Assembly (NCBI RefSeq): GCF_041435355.1
Contig: NZ_CP108442.1
Coordinates: 6,570,501 to 6,634,500 of the forward strand
Reading direction: 5' to 3'
Source: Streptomyces sp. NBC_01276
GTDB taxonomy: Bacteria > Actinomycetota > Actinomycetes > Streptomycetales > Streptomycetaceae
DNA length: 64,000 bases
Part shown: in pieces, positions 42,333 to 52,019 of the stretch
Layout of the letters: each line of letters begins with the position of its first letter
How positions within the stretch are numbered: the stretch's first letter is position 1
Program-made: the position numbers and the translations under genes
Notes under the pieces: model-generated
What the model saw: only the letters and a program-made list of their open reading frames with translations
Told to the model about the DNA's origin: nothing
The model's database searches: none

Positions 42333-43508
42333 CTACGCGGCTTGGTGCTGGCGGCCGTTGGTGAAGACGGCGCGCACCGCGCTCAGAGCGGACAGGTCTT
42401 CGAGCGGGTTGCCGTCGACCAGGAGCAGGTCGGCGCTGTAGCCGGGAGCGATACGGCCGGTCTGGTCACCTACACCGAGGGCTGCCGCCGCTTCGGTGGT
42501 GGCCATGGCCAGGATCCGGTCTCGGGAGACCCCCAGGTGCTCGTAGAAGCCGAGGGCGCCGACGATCCCGTCGAACCCGGCGCGCTGGACACCGGCGTCG
42601 GTGCCCGCGATCAGGCGGGCTCCGGACTCGGCCATCCGCTGCACGAGCGCGAACATGGCGGCGGCCTTCTCCTCGCCGAAGAAGCGGGGGAGCATCCGCC
42701 AGTGCGGGCTGACGGCCGGGCAGACGTAGATGCCCTTCTCGACGATCTGCGCCAGGACGTCCTCGCGGAGGTCGAAGCCGTCCTCGGTCATCCACGTGCA
42801 GTGCTCGATGGTGTCGACCCCGGCGGCCACCGCGTCGGTGATGGCGTCGGTGCCGTGCGCGTGCGCGGCCACCATCAGGCCGGCCAGGTGCGCCTCCTCG
42901 ACGACGACGGCGAGCTCCTCCGCGCCGAACTGGCTCTTCCAGCTGGGCGCTCCGCCCTTGGTGAGACCGCCGCCGCCGGCCATCACCTTGACGACCTTGG
43001 CACCTTCGGCCACATTGCGGCGCACGAGGGCACGGGCCTCGTCGGCGTTGGAGACCTCGCCCCCGAGGAACCAGCAGTGTCCGCCCGGCGGAGTGACGGG
43101 TGCCCCGGCTCCGATGATGCGGGGGCCCGTCGCGGTGCCGGCGGCGATTTCCTGGGCGAGGCGCAGCGCGAGGCCTCCTCGGTCGCCGAGGTCGCGGGCC
43201 GTGGTGACACCGGTAGCCAGCAGCTGGTCGGCCCGCTTGCGCATCCCCTCCAGCAGATCCTCGTCACTGGCTTCCTGCATGGTGGCCACAGGGTCGGCGC
43301 CGGCATCGAAGACGAGGTGGACGTGGGCGTCGATCAGGCCGGGCAGCAGGGTGGAATCCGGGAAGTCCTGGCGCGGTTCGCCACTGCCTGCCTGGGCTTC
43401 GATGTCGGCGCGCGGGCCGACGGCCGTGACGATGCCGTCCCGTACTAGTACGGCGCCGTCGGCTACGTCGGCGTCTCCGGTGAGGATGCGGCCAGCTGTG
43501 ATCAGCAT
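42333..43508 (-). CDS. Amidohydrolase-family metal-dependent hydrolase
   Basis: 391 aa. GLIDAHVHL (metal-binding HxH), KVVKVMAGGG (Lys), VAAHAHGTDAI (His) and IEHCTWMTEDG (His), with IAGTDAGVQ (Asp), give the full metal-ligand set of imidazolonepropionase/prolidase-like amidohydrolases. N-terminal LITAGRILTGDADVADGAVLVRDG and C-terminal IAPGYSADLLLVDGNPLEDL are the usual flanking beta parts. Substrate unknown. 26 bases upstream is the membrane-protein gene on the same strand. Confidence 0.92.
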   Translation of the reverse strand: MLITAGRILTGDADVADGAVLVRDGIVTAVGPRADIEAQAGSGEPRQDFPDSTLLPGLIDAHVHLVFDAGADPVATMQEASDEDLLEGMRKRADQLLATGVTTARDLGDRGGLALRLAQEIAAGTATGPRIIGAGAPVTPPGGHCWFLGGEVSNADEARALVRRNVAEGAKVVKVMAGGGGLTKGGAPSWKSQFGAEELAVVVEEAHLAGLMVAAHAHGTDAITDAVAAGVDTIEHCTWMTEDGFDLREDVLAQIVEKGIYVCPAVSPHWRMLPRFFGEEKAAAMFALVQRMAESGARLIAGTDAGVQRAGFDGIVGALGFYEHLGVSRDRILAMATTEAAAALGVGDQTGRIAPGYSADLLLVDGNPLEDLSALSAVRAVFTNGRQHQAA

Positions 43509-43534
43509 CAGGGTTCTCTTTCCGTGAAAGTTGG

Positions 43535-44644
43535 TCAGGCGGCGCGGAGGGCGTCGGAAAGGGCAAACAGGTGGGCGGCGTCAGCGCCCGCGCTATCGAT
43601 CTGGGGTACAGCCAGGGGAATGACCGGCTGGGCCTCCTCGGACGCGTGGACGTCTGCGGCGGCTGCTGAGCGCAGGCGGTTGGCCAGGACGGCCGTGTCC
43701 ATAGACAGCAGTTCCTCCGTGGTCAGGTCGCCCATGAGCGGGCTGATGCGGACCAGCCCGTCCCGACACTCGACCACGCGGCGGTGGTAGAGACGGTGCA
43801 CGCCACGCACACCCCATGCTTCGAGCACCGTCGGCCGAGAGGCCAGAACGGTCTCGGGGAACCGGTCGGACAGCAGACCCCAGAGCGGTTCGAGGCGGCG
43901 GTATCCGCGGCGGTGCTGCCGCCACACCCGCATCGCCGACAGGCGGCTGCGGGCGCCGGAGTAGGAGACGCCGACGACGAAGAGGAGGATGGAGAGGACC
44001 AGCAGCATCGCGACGGAGGCCATCAGGCCCTTCGGAACGGTGCCGCCCTGCCAACGCGTGGCCACGAAGACTGCCCGGACCGCACAGGCAGCGGCCATGG
44101 CCAGCAGCCCGACCGCCGTGATCCAAAGACCGGTCGAGTGCGGGCGCGGCGAAAGCCGGGCGTAGCGGACCGTCCAGATGCCAGCGGCACCCAGGGTGTA
44201 GGTCAGATACAGGCCGGCGACGCCGTAGAACGCGGCGAGCTGCGTGATCGTCATGTCCGCCGACGAGAAGGATCCGGCGAACACCTCGTGCGGCACCGTC
44301 GTGGCCGAGACGACGAGAACGGCTGCTACGACGAGAACGAGGATGGCCTCGCGACGTGCTCGCCGCCTACTCGTTGCCCGGTCGGCAGATGAATAGAGGT
44401 AGAAGCACATCAGGAAGTACACCGTGCCGAGCAGCAGGATGTTCTGTATGAGCTTGGCCGCGCCGTGGCCGGCAACGGTGTCCACGCCGCTGGCGCCGCC
44501 CGGCATGGCTACCGGATAGGACAGGGCCGCACACACGAGGCACAGGGTGACGGAGCGCAGGGCGCCGTCCCTGGGCGCCTTCGTGAGCTGGTAGACCTTC
44601 CACGCTACGGCGGCAGCCAGGATGAGGAGGAACAGGATCGTCAT
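43535..44644 (-). CDS. MAB_1171c-like polytopic membrane protein
   Basis: 369 aa from ATG 44644, sharing one base with the upstream stop (TGATG); a GTG at 44653 is also in frame. Seven to eight TM helices occupy residues 1-235, then a soluble C-terminal domain (YRRLEPLWGLLSDRFPETVL, HRLYHRRVVECRDGLVRISP, LSMDTAVLANRLRSAAA). This pattern is that of the MAB_1171c putative transporter/DUF6545 group, usually found with ImmA/IrrE-type and XRE genes, as here. Confidence 0.82.
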   Translation of the reverse strand: MTILFLLILAAAVAWKVYQLTKAPRDGALRSVTLCLVCAALSYPVAMPGGASGVDTVAGHGAAKLIQNILLLGTVYFLMCFYLYSSADRATSRRRARREAILVLVVAAVLVVSATTVPHEVFAGSFSSADMTITQLAAFYGVAGLYLTYTLGAAGIWTVRYARLSPRPHSTGLWITAVGLLAMAAACAVRAVFVATRWQGGTVPKGLMASVAMLLVLSILLFVVGVSYSGARSRLSAMRVWRQHRRGYRRLEPLWGLLSDRFPETVLASRPTVLEAWGVRGVHRLYHRRVVECRDGLVRISPLMGDLTTEELLSMDTAVLANRLRSAAAADVHASEEAQPVIPLAVPQIDSAGADAAHLFALSDALRAA

Positions 44645-45246
44645 CACAGCCACCCCTGCCGGTCACCCAGGGCCAGATTCACACTGCGAACGGCCGGATC
44701 GGAGGCCGGCGGAGGGCCGACCTGCTCCAGGACGGACGCCCACTCCATGATGATCGTGGCGGCCTTCTCCACCTGACACTCCTCCTTGTCGAGGTACGAG
44801 CACCGCTGCCCGCCCTCCGTTCCAACTCCCGACGCGAGGTCTTCCCAGCGGTGGCCCTGCGGCCCGTCGGCCTTCAGATGGCATAGCTCGTGCAGGATGA
44901 TGTGGTCCTGATGGAGCTGGGTCGTGCGCTCCTGGACGACGATGACGTCGGCGTCCGGGAGGTCGAGCCAGAGCCCCACCGGTCCCGGCATGGGTAGCGG
45001 CGCCCGTCGAATCAGAATGGGCCGACCGCGCTGGGCCGCCAACGCGAGCCGAAGCTCGTCGATGCGCAGCGGCGGCTGGACGCCCAGCTCTTGGAGCTCC
45101 AGGCGTATACGCCTACGTAGCTGCCGGTCCGCCACCCGGTCCGCCCGCCCTGCAGGGGTGAAGGCTCCCGGTCGGCGGAGAGGCCAGGGACGTACCCGGC
45201 GCTCGGTGTTGCTGTGGGGACGCGTGTCCCCGGTTCGCCACCACAT
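44644..45246 (-). CDS. ImmA/IrrE-like metallopeptidase
   Basis: 200 aa from ATG 45246 with GAGGGA upstream; an upstream in-frame ATG at 45411 is possible. The zinc motif HELCH (in IILHELCHLKADG) is clear, preceded by IVVQERTTQLHQ, as in ImmA/IrrE proteases that cleave repressors. No fused helix-turn-helix. The XRE protein at 41.4 kb or another regulator could be its target. Coupled to the membrane-protein gene. Confidence 0.85.
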   Translation of the reverse strand: MWWRTGDTRPHSNTERRVRPWPLRRPGAFTPAGRADRVADRQLRRRIRLELQELGVQPPLRIDELRLALAAQRGRPILIRRAPLPMPGPVGLWLDLPDADVIVVQERTTQLHQDHIILHELCHLKADGPQGHRWEDLASGVGTEGGQRCSYLDKEECQVEKAATIIMEWASVLEQVGPPPASDPAVRSVNLALGDRQGWL

Positions 45247-45899
45247 AGGTCCCTCGTCAGCCTGTAGTCCTCCGTCACACCCTGCGGGAGACGACGAAAG
45301 ACACTGGCGCCATCGTTCGTATGTTCGAAATCCGAGGCGGATGCCACAACAGTGGGGATGCGGCTCGGCTTTGCTCCTACTGCTTGACGGGTGGGGTTCG
45401 CGGTCGGTCAACCGCGCCCCTGCACCGTGCGAGCGCTTTCCGCCCGGCGGCTCCGCAGGGCTAACGCTCAGGGCCCTGCGAGGGACACATCCCCCACGTG
45501 GCCTGGCGGCGGAAGGTTCGCGAAGGCGAGCCCTGCGGAACCAGCGATTCCGCCCGCTTGATCGAACCGTACGTCATTCCCGGAGCGGGTTGATCAGCAG
45601 TCTCGGGCGGGCCAATAGGGCTCGAAAGCCATTCAAGATCGAAAGTGTCTACTTGATCAACCGCGTCCATGGCATGCATTGCCATGAACGCCATCTGACC
45701 TGCCGTTATTCACTTGCGAGTTTGACAGGTTCGCGGAAAGTACCCGCCGGTAGATTTGTTATGGATCCGAAATGAAGCACCCGTGGGGCGTCCTGTCAGG
45801 GTGGCGCGATTCGGGCAAATCGGAACCCTTCTCGATGATCTTGATTTGCGTGACATAGGTCGCACCCGCGTGAATGCAGAAGTGAATTAACCTGGCGCC
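45247..45899. promoter_or_regulatory. Divergent intergenic region with palindromes
   Basis: 650 bases between the metallopeptidase and the oxidoreductase genes, with no gene I accept. Inverted repeats: GTTGATCA (45589-45596) with TGATCAAC (45654-45661), and CATGGCA-N5-TGCCATG (45668-45686). The segment 45700-45890 is AT-richer than its surroundings and probably promoter-bearing. Confidence 0.4.
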
Positions 45900-46319
45900 A
45901 TGGCTACCGCGATCACCGAAACTGAAGCCTTTGCGAGCTTCTGGTCTGAATACCACTTGGCCACGCTGACCACGTTGCGTTCCGATGGAACTCCGCATGT
46001 GGTGCCTGTTGGGGTGACCTACGACCACGAGGCGGGCGTCGCGCGTGTCATCACGCGAAAGAGCAGCGTGAAAGTTGCCAACATCCTTGCTGCCCTCCCA
46101 GGTGAGGCGCGAGTCGCGGTATCGCAGGTAGCGGGCCCTAGGTGGCTGACCATCGAGGGCGTGGCAGAGGTTCGAACCGCAGACGATGAAGTCTCGAACG
46201 CTGTCGACCGATATGCGGATCGCTATGGCCGCCGCCCCGCCCCAGACTCTGAGCGCGTGCTGGTGGAGATAACCCCTGTGCGCGCCATGGGTATGTTGGA
46301 GATCCCATCACGTCCGTGA
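45900..46319 (+). CDS. Pyridoxamine-oxidase-fold (F420/flavin-dependent) protein
   Basis: 139 aa from ATG 45900, with almost no leader sequence resembling a ribosome site. HLATLTTLRSDGTPHVVPVGVTY, RVITRKSSVKVANILA, RVAVSQVAGPRWLTIEGVAEV and RVLVEITPVRAMGM are the classic steps of the PPOX split-barrel family (F420-dependent subgroup). Substrate unknown. Confidence 0.9.
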   Translation: MATAITETEAFASFWSEYHLATLTTLRSDGTPHVVPVGVTYDHEAGVARVITRKSSVKVANILAALPGEARVAVSQVAGPRWLTIEGVAEVRTADDEVSNAVDRYADRYGRRPAPDSERVLVEITPVRAMGMLEIPSRP

Positions 46320-46606
46320 AGTGAAGTTGCCCGGACTCTCGCTTTAGGTGACAGCGGCATGCCCCTATTCCCTAGCGGGATTTCGGAGTTTCTTCCGTCG
46401 CGTGACGGCGCTCCAGGCCCTGTGGCGGGGGGTGATCCGTGAGGGTAATCTGTGGAACCCCGTGTTTCTAGGGATACTTGGACAGGCAGTCGGCTTCATC
46501 GCTGATGTGGTCCACGAAACCGCGGCGCCCCAGACGATCTCGTCATCGCCTTAGGCGGTGCGTAATCCCAGCAAGGACATACCCGCGGCTTCTCCCAGTT
46601 CTCGCG

Positions 46607-46834
46607 TCAGCGACAGTGCCGGATCGCGCGAGCAATAGCGCCCCCGGCGCCGGCCAGCGCGCCGAGGACAGCCGCACCCACTCCCAGCGGCCCGACCATC
46701 GAGGGGTGGACCAGGGAGAGGTAGACGGCGGCTCCGGTGGCCAGCAGCCCCATCCCCATAGCCAGCAGGAGAACGACCAGGCGCAGCTCCCGGTGGTCGC
46801 GGTCCTGGCCGGGAACGTTCGGATTCGTGGTCAT
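46607..46834 (-). CDS. Small two-TM membrane protein
   Basis: 75 aa from ATG 46834 with AAGGAA upstream. Two hydrophobic helices (RLVVLLLAMGMGLLATGAAVYL; VGPLGVGAAVLGALAGAGGAI). Function unknown. Confidence 0.6.
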   Translation of the reverse strand: MTTNPNVPGQDRDHRELRLVVLLLAMGMGLLATGAAVYLSLVHPSMVGPLGVGAAVLGALAGAGGAIARAIRHCR

Positions 46835-47152
46835 GAGGTGTTGGTTCCTTCACGCATCGGGACGGGGTGGGCAGCGGCCGGGCGTGGCTGCACGGTGCTG
46901 GACTTCAAATCTGGCCCACCCGCAACGGCGTTGGTACGCCACGGGGTTGCCACCCGACTGCCATTTGAAGGGGTCGACAGCTCAGCGACCCGACGGAGCT
47001 GGGGGGTCTCTAATCGCCCTTCGATGCGACCGGAAGGCATGGGTACGCCATGGGCATGCCGTTGGCCAGCGATTCGAAGAGGGGCCACCGGATGAGGCGA
47101 CGGTCTTTCTCGGCCCGCCCGCCGGCTCGAACGCCCCCGGTACCGTCGCGTC
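46835..47152. other. Intergenic region with imperfect repeats
   Basis: No gene seen. TTGGTACGCCACGGGGTTGCC (46931-46951, 21 bases, first copy; see also 47040-47060) recurs in a similar form, each followed by a GAAG/GGGG stretch; CTTCAAAT (46903) pairs with ATTTGAAG (46963). Control region for the 47153 gene is the simplest reading. Confidence 0.35.
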
Positions 47153-48331
47153 ATGTCTTCCACTTCCGCCACCAGCGCGGCCGATCAGCAGCTGCTTGAC
47201 CACGCACACCGGCACGGACTCACCGTCACCCAGAAGAACCTGGACGTGTGGAGGCATGCTCGGCTGCTGCCCGGCAACATCCCCGGCGGAGGCCTTGGGC
47301 GCGGCAAGGGCAGCACCTCCAGCCCGGCGCCCGAGAGCTTCGACCTGGTCCTTGGCCTTGCTCGTCATGCCGGTCGTGGCAAACGCCCTAAGGACCTTGC
47401 ACTACTGCTGTTCGCGGAAGGACTCCCGGTTCCCGAAACCACCGTGCGGGCCGCCTTCAGTGCCGCGGTGGAAACCCTCTTCATCCACGGCGATGACGAC
47501 GAGCAGGCCGCTGACCCCGAGGAGAGGCTGGACGATCTCGCCGACCACATCGACGAGGAAGACCTGACGGTGACCCTTGTCCCTGCCCGGGCCCGGCGGA
47601 TCGACGAGCGGATCGACCGTCTCGCCCGCGCCGGCGCCGCAGCGTGGCCTGTGGCCGAGCTTCTCGCCATGGATGAGAATCCCGGCCGCTCTTCCTCCAC
47701 CCCGAAGGACGCCGCGCTGGCCGCCGCCACGGCTGTGATCTCGGGGTCGATGTCCATGGACGACGTTGGCGACATGCTGCGGGCGATGAACCCCAAGGCC
47801 GCGGCCAACCCCGTCGCTTCTCTTGTCGAGACCACCCAGCGAGACGCCCCGGATGTCGCTGGCAAGGTCTTGACCGAGGACGGCACCCTGACTCTCGGCC
47901 CTGCGGGAGATGCCCGCGACCACCTGCGCGACCTGGCAGGCCGGGCGCCCCTGGAGGACCTCGCGACGACCTGGGTGACCGTCGGGCGCGTACGGGAGTG
48001 GGCCCTGGGCTTGTGCTCGCGCGTCGAAGGGGAGCTGGATGCTGGACACCTCGGCGAGGCGGCAGAGGAGTGGCAGAACTGCCGTTTCCTCGCGGCGCGC
48101 CTGGTGATCCTCAGCACGCTGAAGGACCGCCTCTGGCCCCCGGCGCAACGCGCGCTCGACACCCTGCTCTTGCTGTGCCAGTTCGAGGAGTACCGGCGGC
48201 TCGATGCCCGGATGCCCGGATGCCAGTGGCACCTCCTGGGCGCGGAGGGAATGATGCCGCCGCCAACACGCGAGCTGCTGCAGGACCTCATTGGCCGGGA
48301 CACCGCCACGGCGCGGGCAGCGACGGACTGA
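47153..48331 (+). CDS. Hypothetical protein with N-terminal helix-turn-helix-like segment
   Basis: 392 aa from ATG 47153. The start QQLLDHAHRHGLTVTQKNLD then VWRHARLLPGN looks like a MerR-type or phage-type helix-turn-helix, and Streptomyces proteins with this opening are known to me only as hypothetical. The remaining ~330 residues are helical and acidic. No partner is evident. Confidence 0.75.
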   Translation: MSSTSATSAADQQLLDHAHRHGLTVTQKNLDVWRHARLLPGNIPGGGLGRGKGSTSSPAPESFDLVLGLARHAGRGKRPKDLALLLFAEGLPVPETTVRAAFSAAVETLFIHGDDDEQAADPEERLDDLADHIDEEDLTVTLVPARARRIDERIDRLARAGAAAWPVAELLAMDENPGRSSSTPKDAALAAATAVISGSMSMDDVGDMLRAMNPKAAANPVASLVETTQRDAPDVAGKVLTEDGTLTLGPAGDARDHLRDLAGRAPLEDLATTWVTVGRVREWALGLCSRVEGELDAGHLGEAAEEWQNCRFLAARLVILSTLKDRLWPPAQRALDTLLLLCQFEEYRRLDARMPGCQWHLLGAEGMMPPPTRELLQDLIGRDTATARAATD

Positions 48332-48504
48332 GGGCCCGGGATTCCGGGGCTGTCAGACCACAGTCTCAGCTTGTGCTGGCCACCAGGCCGAGGGGATACG
48401 CCGAGGAGGGTGTGGTACTCGGTTGAGATGATCGACGACCGTACGTCTGCGGGGAGGCGGGCGAGGATCCCGGGCAGGGGCCGCTCGCGGGCGGCCTCGC
48501 TGCG

Positions 48505-48526
48505 GTGGGAGGGAATTGCCTCCCAC
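48505..48526. terminator. Hairpin between convergent genes
   Basis: GTGGGAGG-N6-CCTCCCAC, an 8-base perfect stem, lies between the 47153 gene (plus) and the methyltransferase-Nudix gene (minus). Confidence 0.5.
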
Positions 48527-48558
48527 GCGGGGGACTGGCAGGGACAGGGAGTATCCGG

Positions 48559-49722
48559 CTAGGCAGTCCCGGGACCGGCGGGGTGGAAGGCCGCCGCGGC
48601 TGGATGGTCGAGCGGGAGGCTCGGATCCCACGTGCTCAGGCACTGAGCGCTCGGTACGAACAGCGGCTGGGGCAGCGCGTCCCGGGGCCAGAACCTCCAG
48701 GCCCCGATGGTCTCTTCGCGCTGCAGCGGTACACCGGACCACCGGGTCACCAGGACGGGAACCGTCACCCGCACGATGTCACCCACCCGGGCCAGGAGGG
48801 TGCCCAGCACGACGGTGTCGGCGACGTCGGCCACGAGGCCGGCCTCCTCGTGGAGCTCGCGTACTGCGGCCTCGGCGAATGTCTCGCCGGGCTCAACCGA
48901 TCCACCCGGCAATTCGAAAGTTCCACGACGGTGCTGGCCCAGAAGGACACCATCCGGTCCCTGGACGATCACGCCGACCCCCACGAACGCGTTCGGAGGC
49001 GGTGGAGTGCTGGTGCGCTGGCGGCTCGGCACCCTCTGCGGACGCCGGGCTTCGTACAGCCGGTAGGAGGCCTGGTTGTCCGGCTTCGGCTCGTCGATCG
49101 CCGTGGCCTGCTCCAGGGTGAGGCCGTGCTCGACCAGGAGGTCCTCCCACAGCTGGGTGGTCAGGACCCACATGTGGACGGGGTGGGTCTGGTCGGTGCC
49201 GGGCAGTCGCAGGACCTCCAGGCGTGGGGTGGCGGCCGTGGAGGGTCCGGCGCCGGCGGAGGTGGTGTGCAGTGCCGAGTACAGGAGGCGTCCGCCGGGC
49301 TTGAGGCCGTTGGCCAGCGCGGGCAGGAGCCGGTTGGGGTCCAGGAATGGCAGCCCGTTGACGGAGTAGATGAGGTCGTAGGGGGCTGAGTCCTGCAGGT
49401 GGGCGACGGCGTCGGCGCACACGAAGCGGAGCCCGGGAGTGTTCGGGTATCGGGTGACGGCGCGCTCGTGCTGGGTGGGGGAGGCGTCCACGCCGGTGAC
49501 GTCGGCGCCCAGGGAGGCCAGGCGGGCGGCGTGCCGGCCCACTCCGCTGCCGAGGTCAAGGATGCGGAGCCCTGCCAGGTCCCCGAGGCTCTCGATGCCG
49601 GGTCCGGTGTCGGCGACGCCCCAGTCCCACCGCTCGATCTCCGGCAGGTCCGGGCGGACGGTGAGCTGGTGCGCCCCGTAGATCGTCCAGGTTTTGGCGG
49701 TCTGCTTCTCGATGTCCGTCAA
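48559..49722 (-). CDS. SAM-dependent methyltransferase fused to a Nudix hydrolase
   Basis: 387 aa. The N-terminal ~220 residues are a class I methyltransferase: motif I ILDLGSGVGRHAARL (about 54-68), VTGVDASP, DLIYSVNGLPFLDP and LKPGGRLLYSALH. The C-terminal part (about 245-385) is a Nudix domain with the box GGSVEPGETFAEAA then RELHEEAGL. A linker of Pro/Ser/Arg joins them. The pairing suggests modification of a small nucleotide-linked substrate. It is 57 bases downstream of an ABC exporter on the same strand. Confidence 0.93.
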   Translation of the reverse strand: MTDIEKQTAKTWTIYGAHQLTVRPDLPEIERWDWGVADTGPGIESLGDLAGLRILDLGSGVGRHAARLASLGADVTGVDASPTQHERAVTRYPNTPGLRFVCADAVAHLQDSAPYDLIYSVNGLPFLDPNRLLPALANGLKPGGRLLYSALHTTSAGAGPSTAATPRLEVLRLPGTDQTHPVHMWVLTTQLWEDLLVEHGLTLEQATAIDEPKPDNQASYRLYEARRPQRVPSRQRTSTPPPPNAFVGVGVIVQGPDGVLLGQHRRGTFELPGGSVEPGETFAEAAVRELHEEAGLVADVADTVVLGTLLARVGDIVRVTVPVLVTRWSGVPLQREETIGAWRFWPRDALPQPLFVPSAQCLSTWDPSLPLDHPAAAAFHPAGPGTA

Positions 49723-49779
49723 CGTGTCCTCCTTGTCGGGCCGGCCGCGCCGGCGGTGGGTTGGGCGGCGTGGAGCCGG

Positions 49780-51669
49780 TCAGCGGTCCTGGGAAAGTGC
49801 GAGGAGCTCGGCGAAGGTCCCGCCACCGTGGACAAGATCGTCGTAGCGGCCCTGCTCGGAGATCCGGCCGTCTTCCAGCGCGATGATGTGGTCCGCGATC
49901 CGTGTGTTCTCCAGGCGGTGGGTGACCATGATGGTGATCCGCTCGGCGGCGATGGCCTTGATCCGCTCGAAGATCAGGTGCTCACCGCGTGGGTCCATCT
50001 GAGAAGTCGGCTCGTCCAAGATCAACAGGTCGGGCTTGCGGTACAGGGCCCGGGCGCACGCCTCGCGCTGCCACTCCCCGCCGGAGAAAGTGATGCCTCC
50101 CCAGATGTCGCGGGCCTGGAGGCTGTTCAGCCCGTTGGGGAGGTCTTCGACGGCTTTGCGCAGGCCGACCGCATCGATGGCCTCCCATACGGGTCCGTCG
50201 TCGTGGGTGTGCGGCTGGCCGAGGGTGATGTTCTCGCGAACCGGCCACGGCCACTTGGCGAACTCCTGCGGCACCAGGCCGGAACGGGCCCAGACGCTGG
50301 CCGGGTCGGTGTCGGCGAGGTCGTTTCCGTTCCAGGTGACCCGGCCTTTGTCGCAGAGGTAGATACCGGTGATCAGGCGCGTCAGGGTCGACTTCCCGGA
50401 GCCGTTCGCTCCCACGATTGCGAGGATCTGGCCGCGCTCCAGGGTGAGGGAGACGCCGTCGACCGCGGGCTTGTCCTTCCCCGGGTACTGGTAGGAGACC
50501 TCGTCGAGCCGGATCTGCTGGACCGGGCCGGTGATCTCGCCCGGTCCGCGCTGGGGAGTAAGGGCGGCGGCCTCGTCGAGGAAGGACTGCATGTCGGTGA
50601 GATAGAGGCTGGTGTGGAAGATGGCGGCGCCGTTGATGACGACCTGGGAGAGGGCGGCGAGCGCGGTCTGGACGGCGATGACGGCCGTGGCGGCGATGGC
50701 GGGTTCGATCCGGCCGGTCACGGCTAGCCAGGCGAGTGCTCCCCAGGTAGCGAGCAGGAAGACGCCGCCGGCCAGCGCGGAGAGCAGGGAGATCCGCAAG
50801 GTCCGCGGTGCGGCGGCCAGGTTCCGCCGGTCACACCGGTCGGACAGGGCCCGGTACCAGTAGACGAGGTAGTCGGTCATGGAGTTGGCACGGACCTCGT
50901 CCCCATACTGGGACGCGGTGGCCCACCAGCGCATCATCCCCCGCACATTCCTGTCGGAGATGTTCGAGTAGTGGATCTCGTAGTCGACACGGGCAGTCAG
51001 CACAGCTCCGATGCCGGCGGGGAGTACGGCGAGGAGCAGCAGGGGCAACATCATGACGTTGAGCAGGGACAGGACGCTGCCGGCGGTGACCAGGCGGATC
51101 AGCGAGGACATGAAGCGTTGGGCGTCGGTGACCATCACGTGGGTGCGGACCACCCCCATCTCGGCTGCCTCCTGCCGGTCGGAGAAGCCGTCTCCGGCGT
51201 AGGCCGAGGCCTCGACCCGGCAGACCGCCTCGACCAGGGCGCTGTCGGTCTCCGAGGTCAGCAGCGGGGTGATCCGCCGCCCGGCGTACGTGGCCACGGC
51301 CCCCGCGACGCGGTTCATCGTGGCGGCGAGCGCGACCACGAGCAGCGCGGGCAACGCTCCGTGAAGACGGTCACCGGCACTTCCTGCACCGAGTACGGGC
51401 CCTATCGCGCGGGCCGTGGCGGCCAGCAGCACTGCGGCCGATACGCCCGTGATGACCTGGCACCCGATCAGGAGCCGGACGGCCTGCCGGTCGGTCTGCC
51501 ACGACAGGCGGCCGATCCGGGCCAGGACCGACGGAAGCGTGGCGCACATCTTCCGGAAGGACACCTCGGCGAGCGGATTGACGGAGTACTGCCCGCTGTA
51601 GGTGATCTCCGCCGGAGGCGGCGGAGGCGGAGCGCTGGCCGGTTTGCTGTGTGCTTGGGATGTGGTCAT
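49780..51669 (-). CDS. ABC exporter (fused permease-ATPase)
   Basis: 629 aa from ATG 51669 with GGGGGA upstream. About six TM helices (residues 65-335) precede a nucleotide-binding domain: Walker A GANGSGKST, Q-loop VPQEF, signature FSGGE, Walker B LLILDEPTS, H-loop MVTHR. A homodimer-type exporter. With the methyltransferase-Nudix gene it may handle one metabolite. The 350 bases upstream (51670-52019) hold its promoter and no gene. Confidence 0.95.
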   Translation of the reverse strand: MTTSQAHSKPASAPPPPPPAEITYSGQYSVNPLAEVSFRKMCATLPSVLARIGRLSWQTDRQAVRLLIGCQVITGVSAAVLLAATARAIGPVLGAGSAGDRLHGALPALLVVALAATMNRVAGAVATYAGRRITPLLTSETDSALVEAVCRVEASAYAGDGFSDRQEAAEMGVVRTHVMVTDAQRFMSSLIRLVTAGSVLSLLNVMMLPLLLLAVLPAGIGAVLTARVDYEIHYSNISDRNVRGMMRWWATASQYGDEVRANSMTDYLVYWYRALSDRCDRRNLAAAPRTLRISLLSALAGGVFLLATWGALAWLAVTGRIEPAIAATAVIAVQTALAALSQVVINGAAIFHTSLYLTDMQSFLDEAAALTPQRGPGEITGPVQQIRLDEVSYQYPGKDKPAVDGVSLTLERGQILAIVGANGSGKSTLTRLITGIYLCDKGRVTWNGNDLADTDPASVWARSGLVPQEFAKWPWPVRENITLGQPHTHDDGPVWEAIDAVGLRKAVEDLPNGLNSLQARDIWGGITFSGGEWQREACARALYRKPDLLILDEPTSQMDPRGEHLIFERIKAIAAERITIMVTHRLENTRIADHIIALEDGRISEQGRYDDLVHGGGTFAELLALSQDR

Positions 51670-52019
51670 CGAATCCCCCTGGATCACCGTTCGGATGCTG
51701 TCGGAAGCTCAACGACAGCCCTCATTTTTCGAACACACGTTTTTCGGTCGGCCCCGAAATCCCGGAATAGAGCGCCGGGCGGACCGTGGGAACTACACCG
51801 ACCCGCCCCCCGTAACGCCCGTGCCACCAAAGGTGGTTGGCCGAATCGCCGAGGTTCCCAAGCGCCGCAAGGCCACGGGCGAGTTGGAGCGGATCGGGCG
51901 GAGCCTGCTTGTAGCGTGCGGGGCTCCTCGTACGCCACGGACCGCGCTCGGTAGCCCTCCGCATGGGCTGCCGGTCCACTGCCGGCCGGGGCGGAGGCTG
52001 GCTCACGTCTGGGGCGAGG
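51670..52019. other. Intergenic region upstream of the ABC exporter
   Basis: 350 bases without a credible gene; an AT-richer patch (about 51715-51745, TCATTTTTCGAACACACG) is the probable promoter area for the exporter. Confidence 0.4.

Noticed and set aside
46348..46554. A 68-residue plus-strand ORF from GTG 46348
   Set aside because: No ribosome site and only weakly protein-like; kept out of the gene list.
46881..46990. A tRNA-Sec-like anticodon segment (GGACTTCAAAT) in a non-coding region
   Set aside because: The acceptor, D and T arms cannot be folded around it and there is no GGTTCGA-type T loop.
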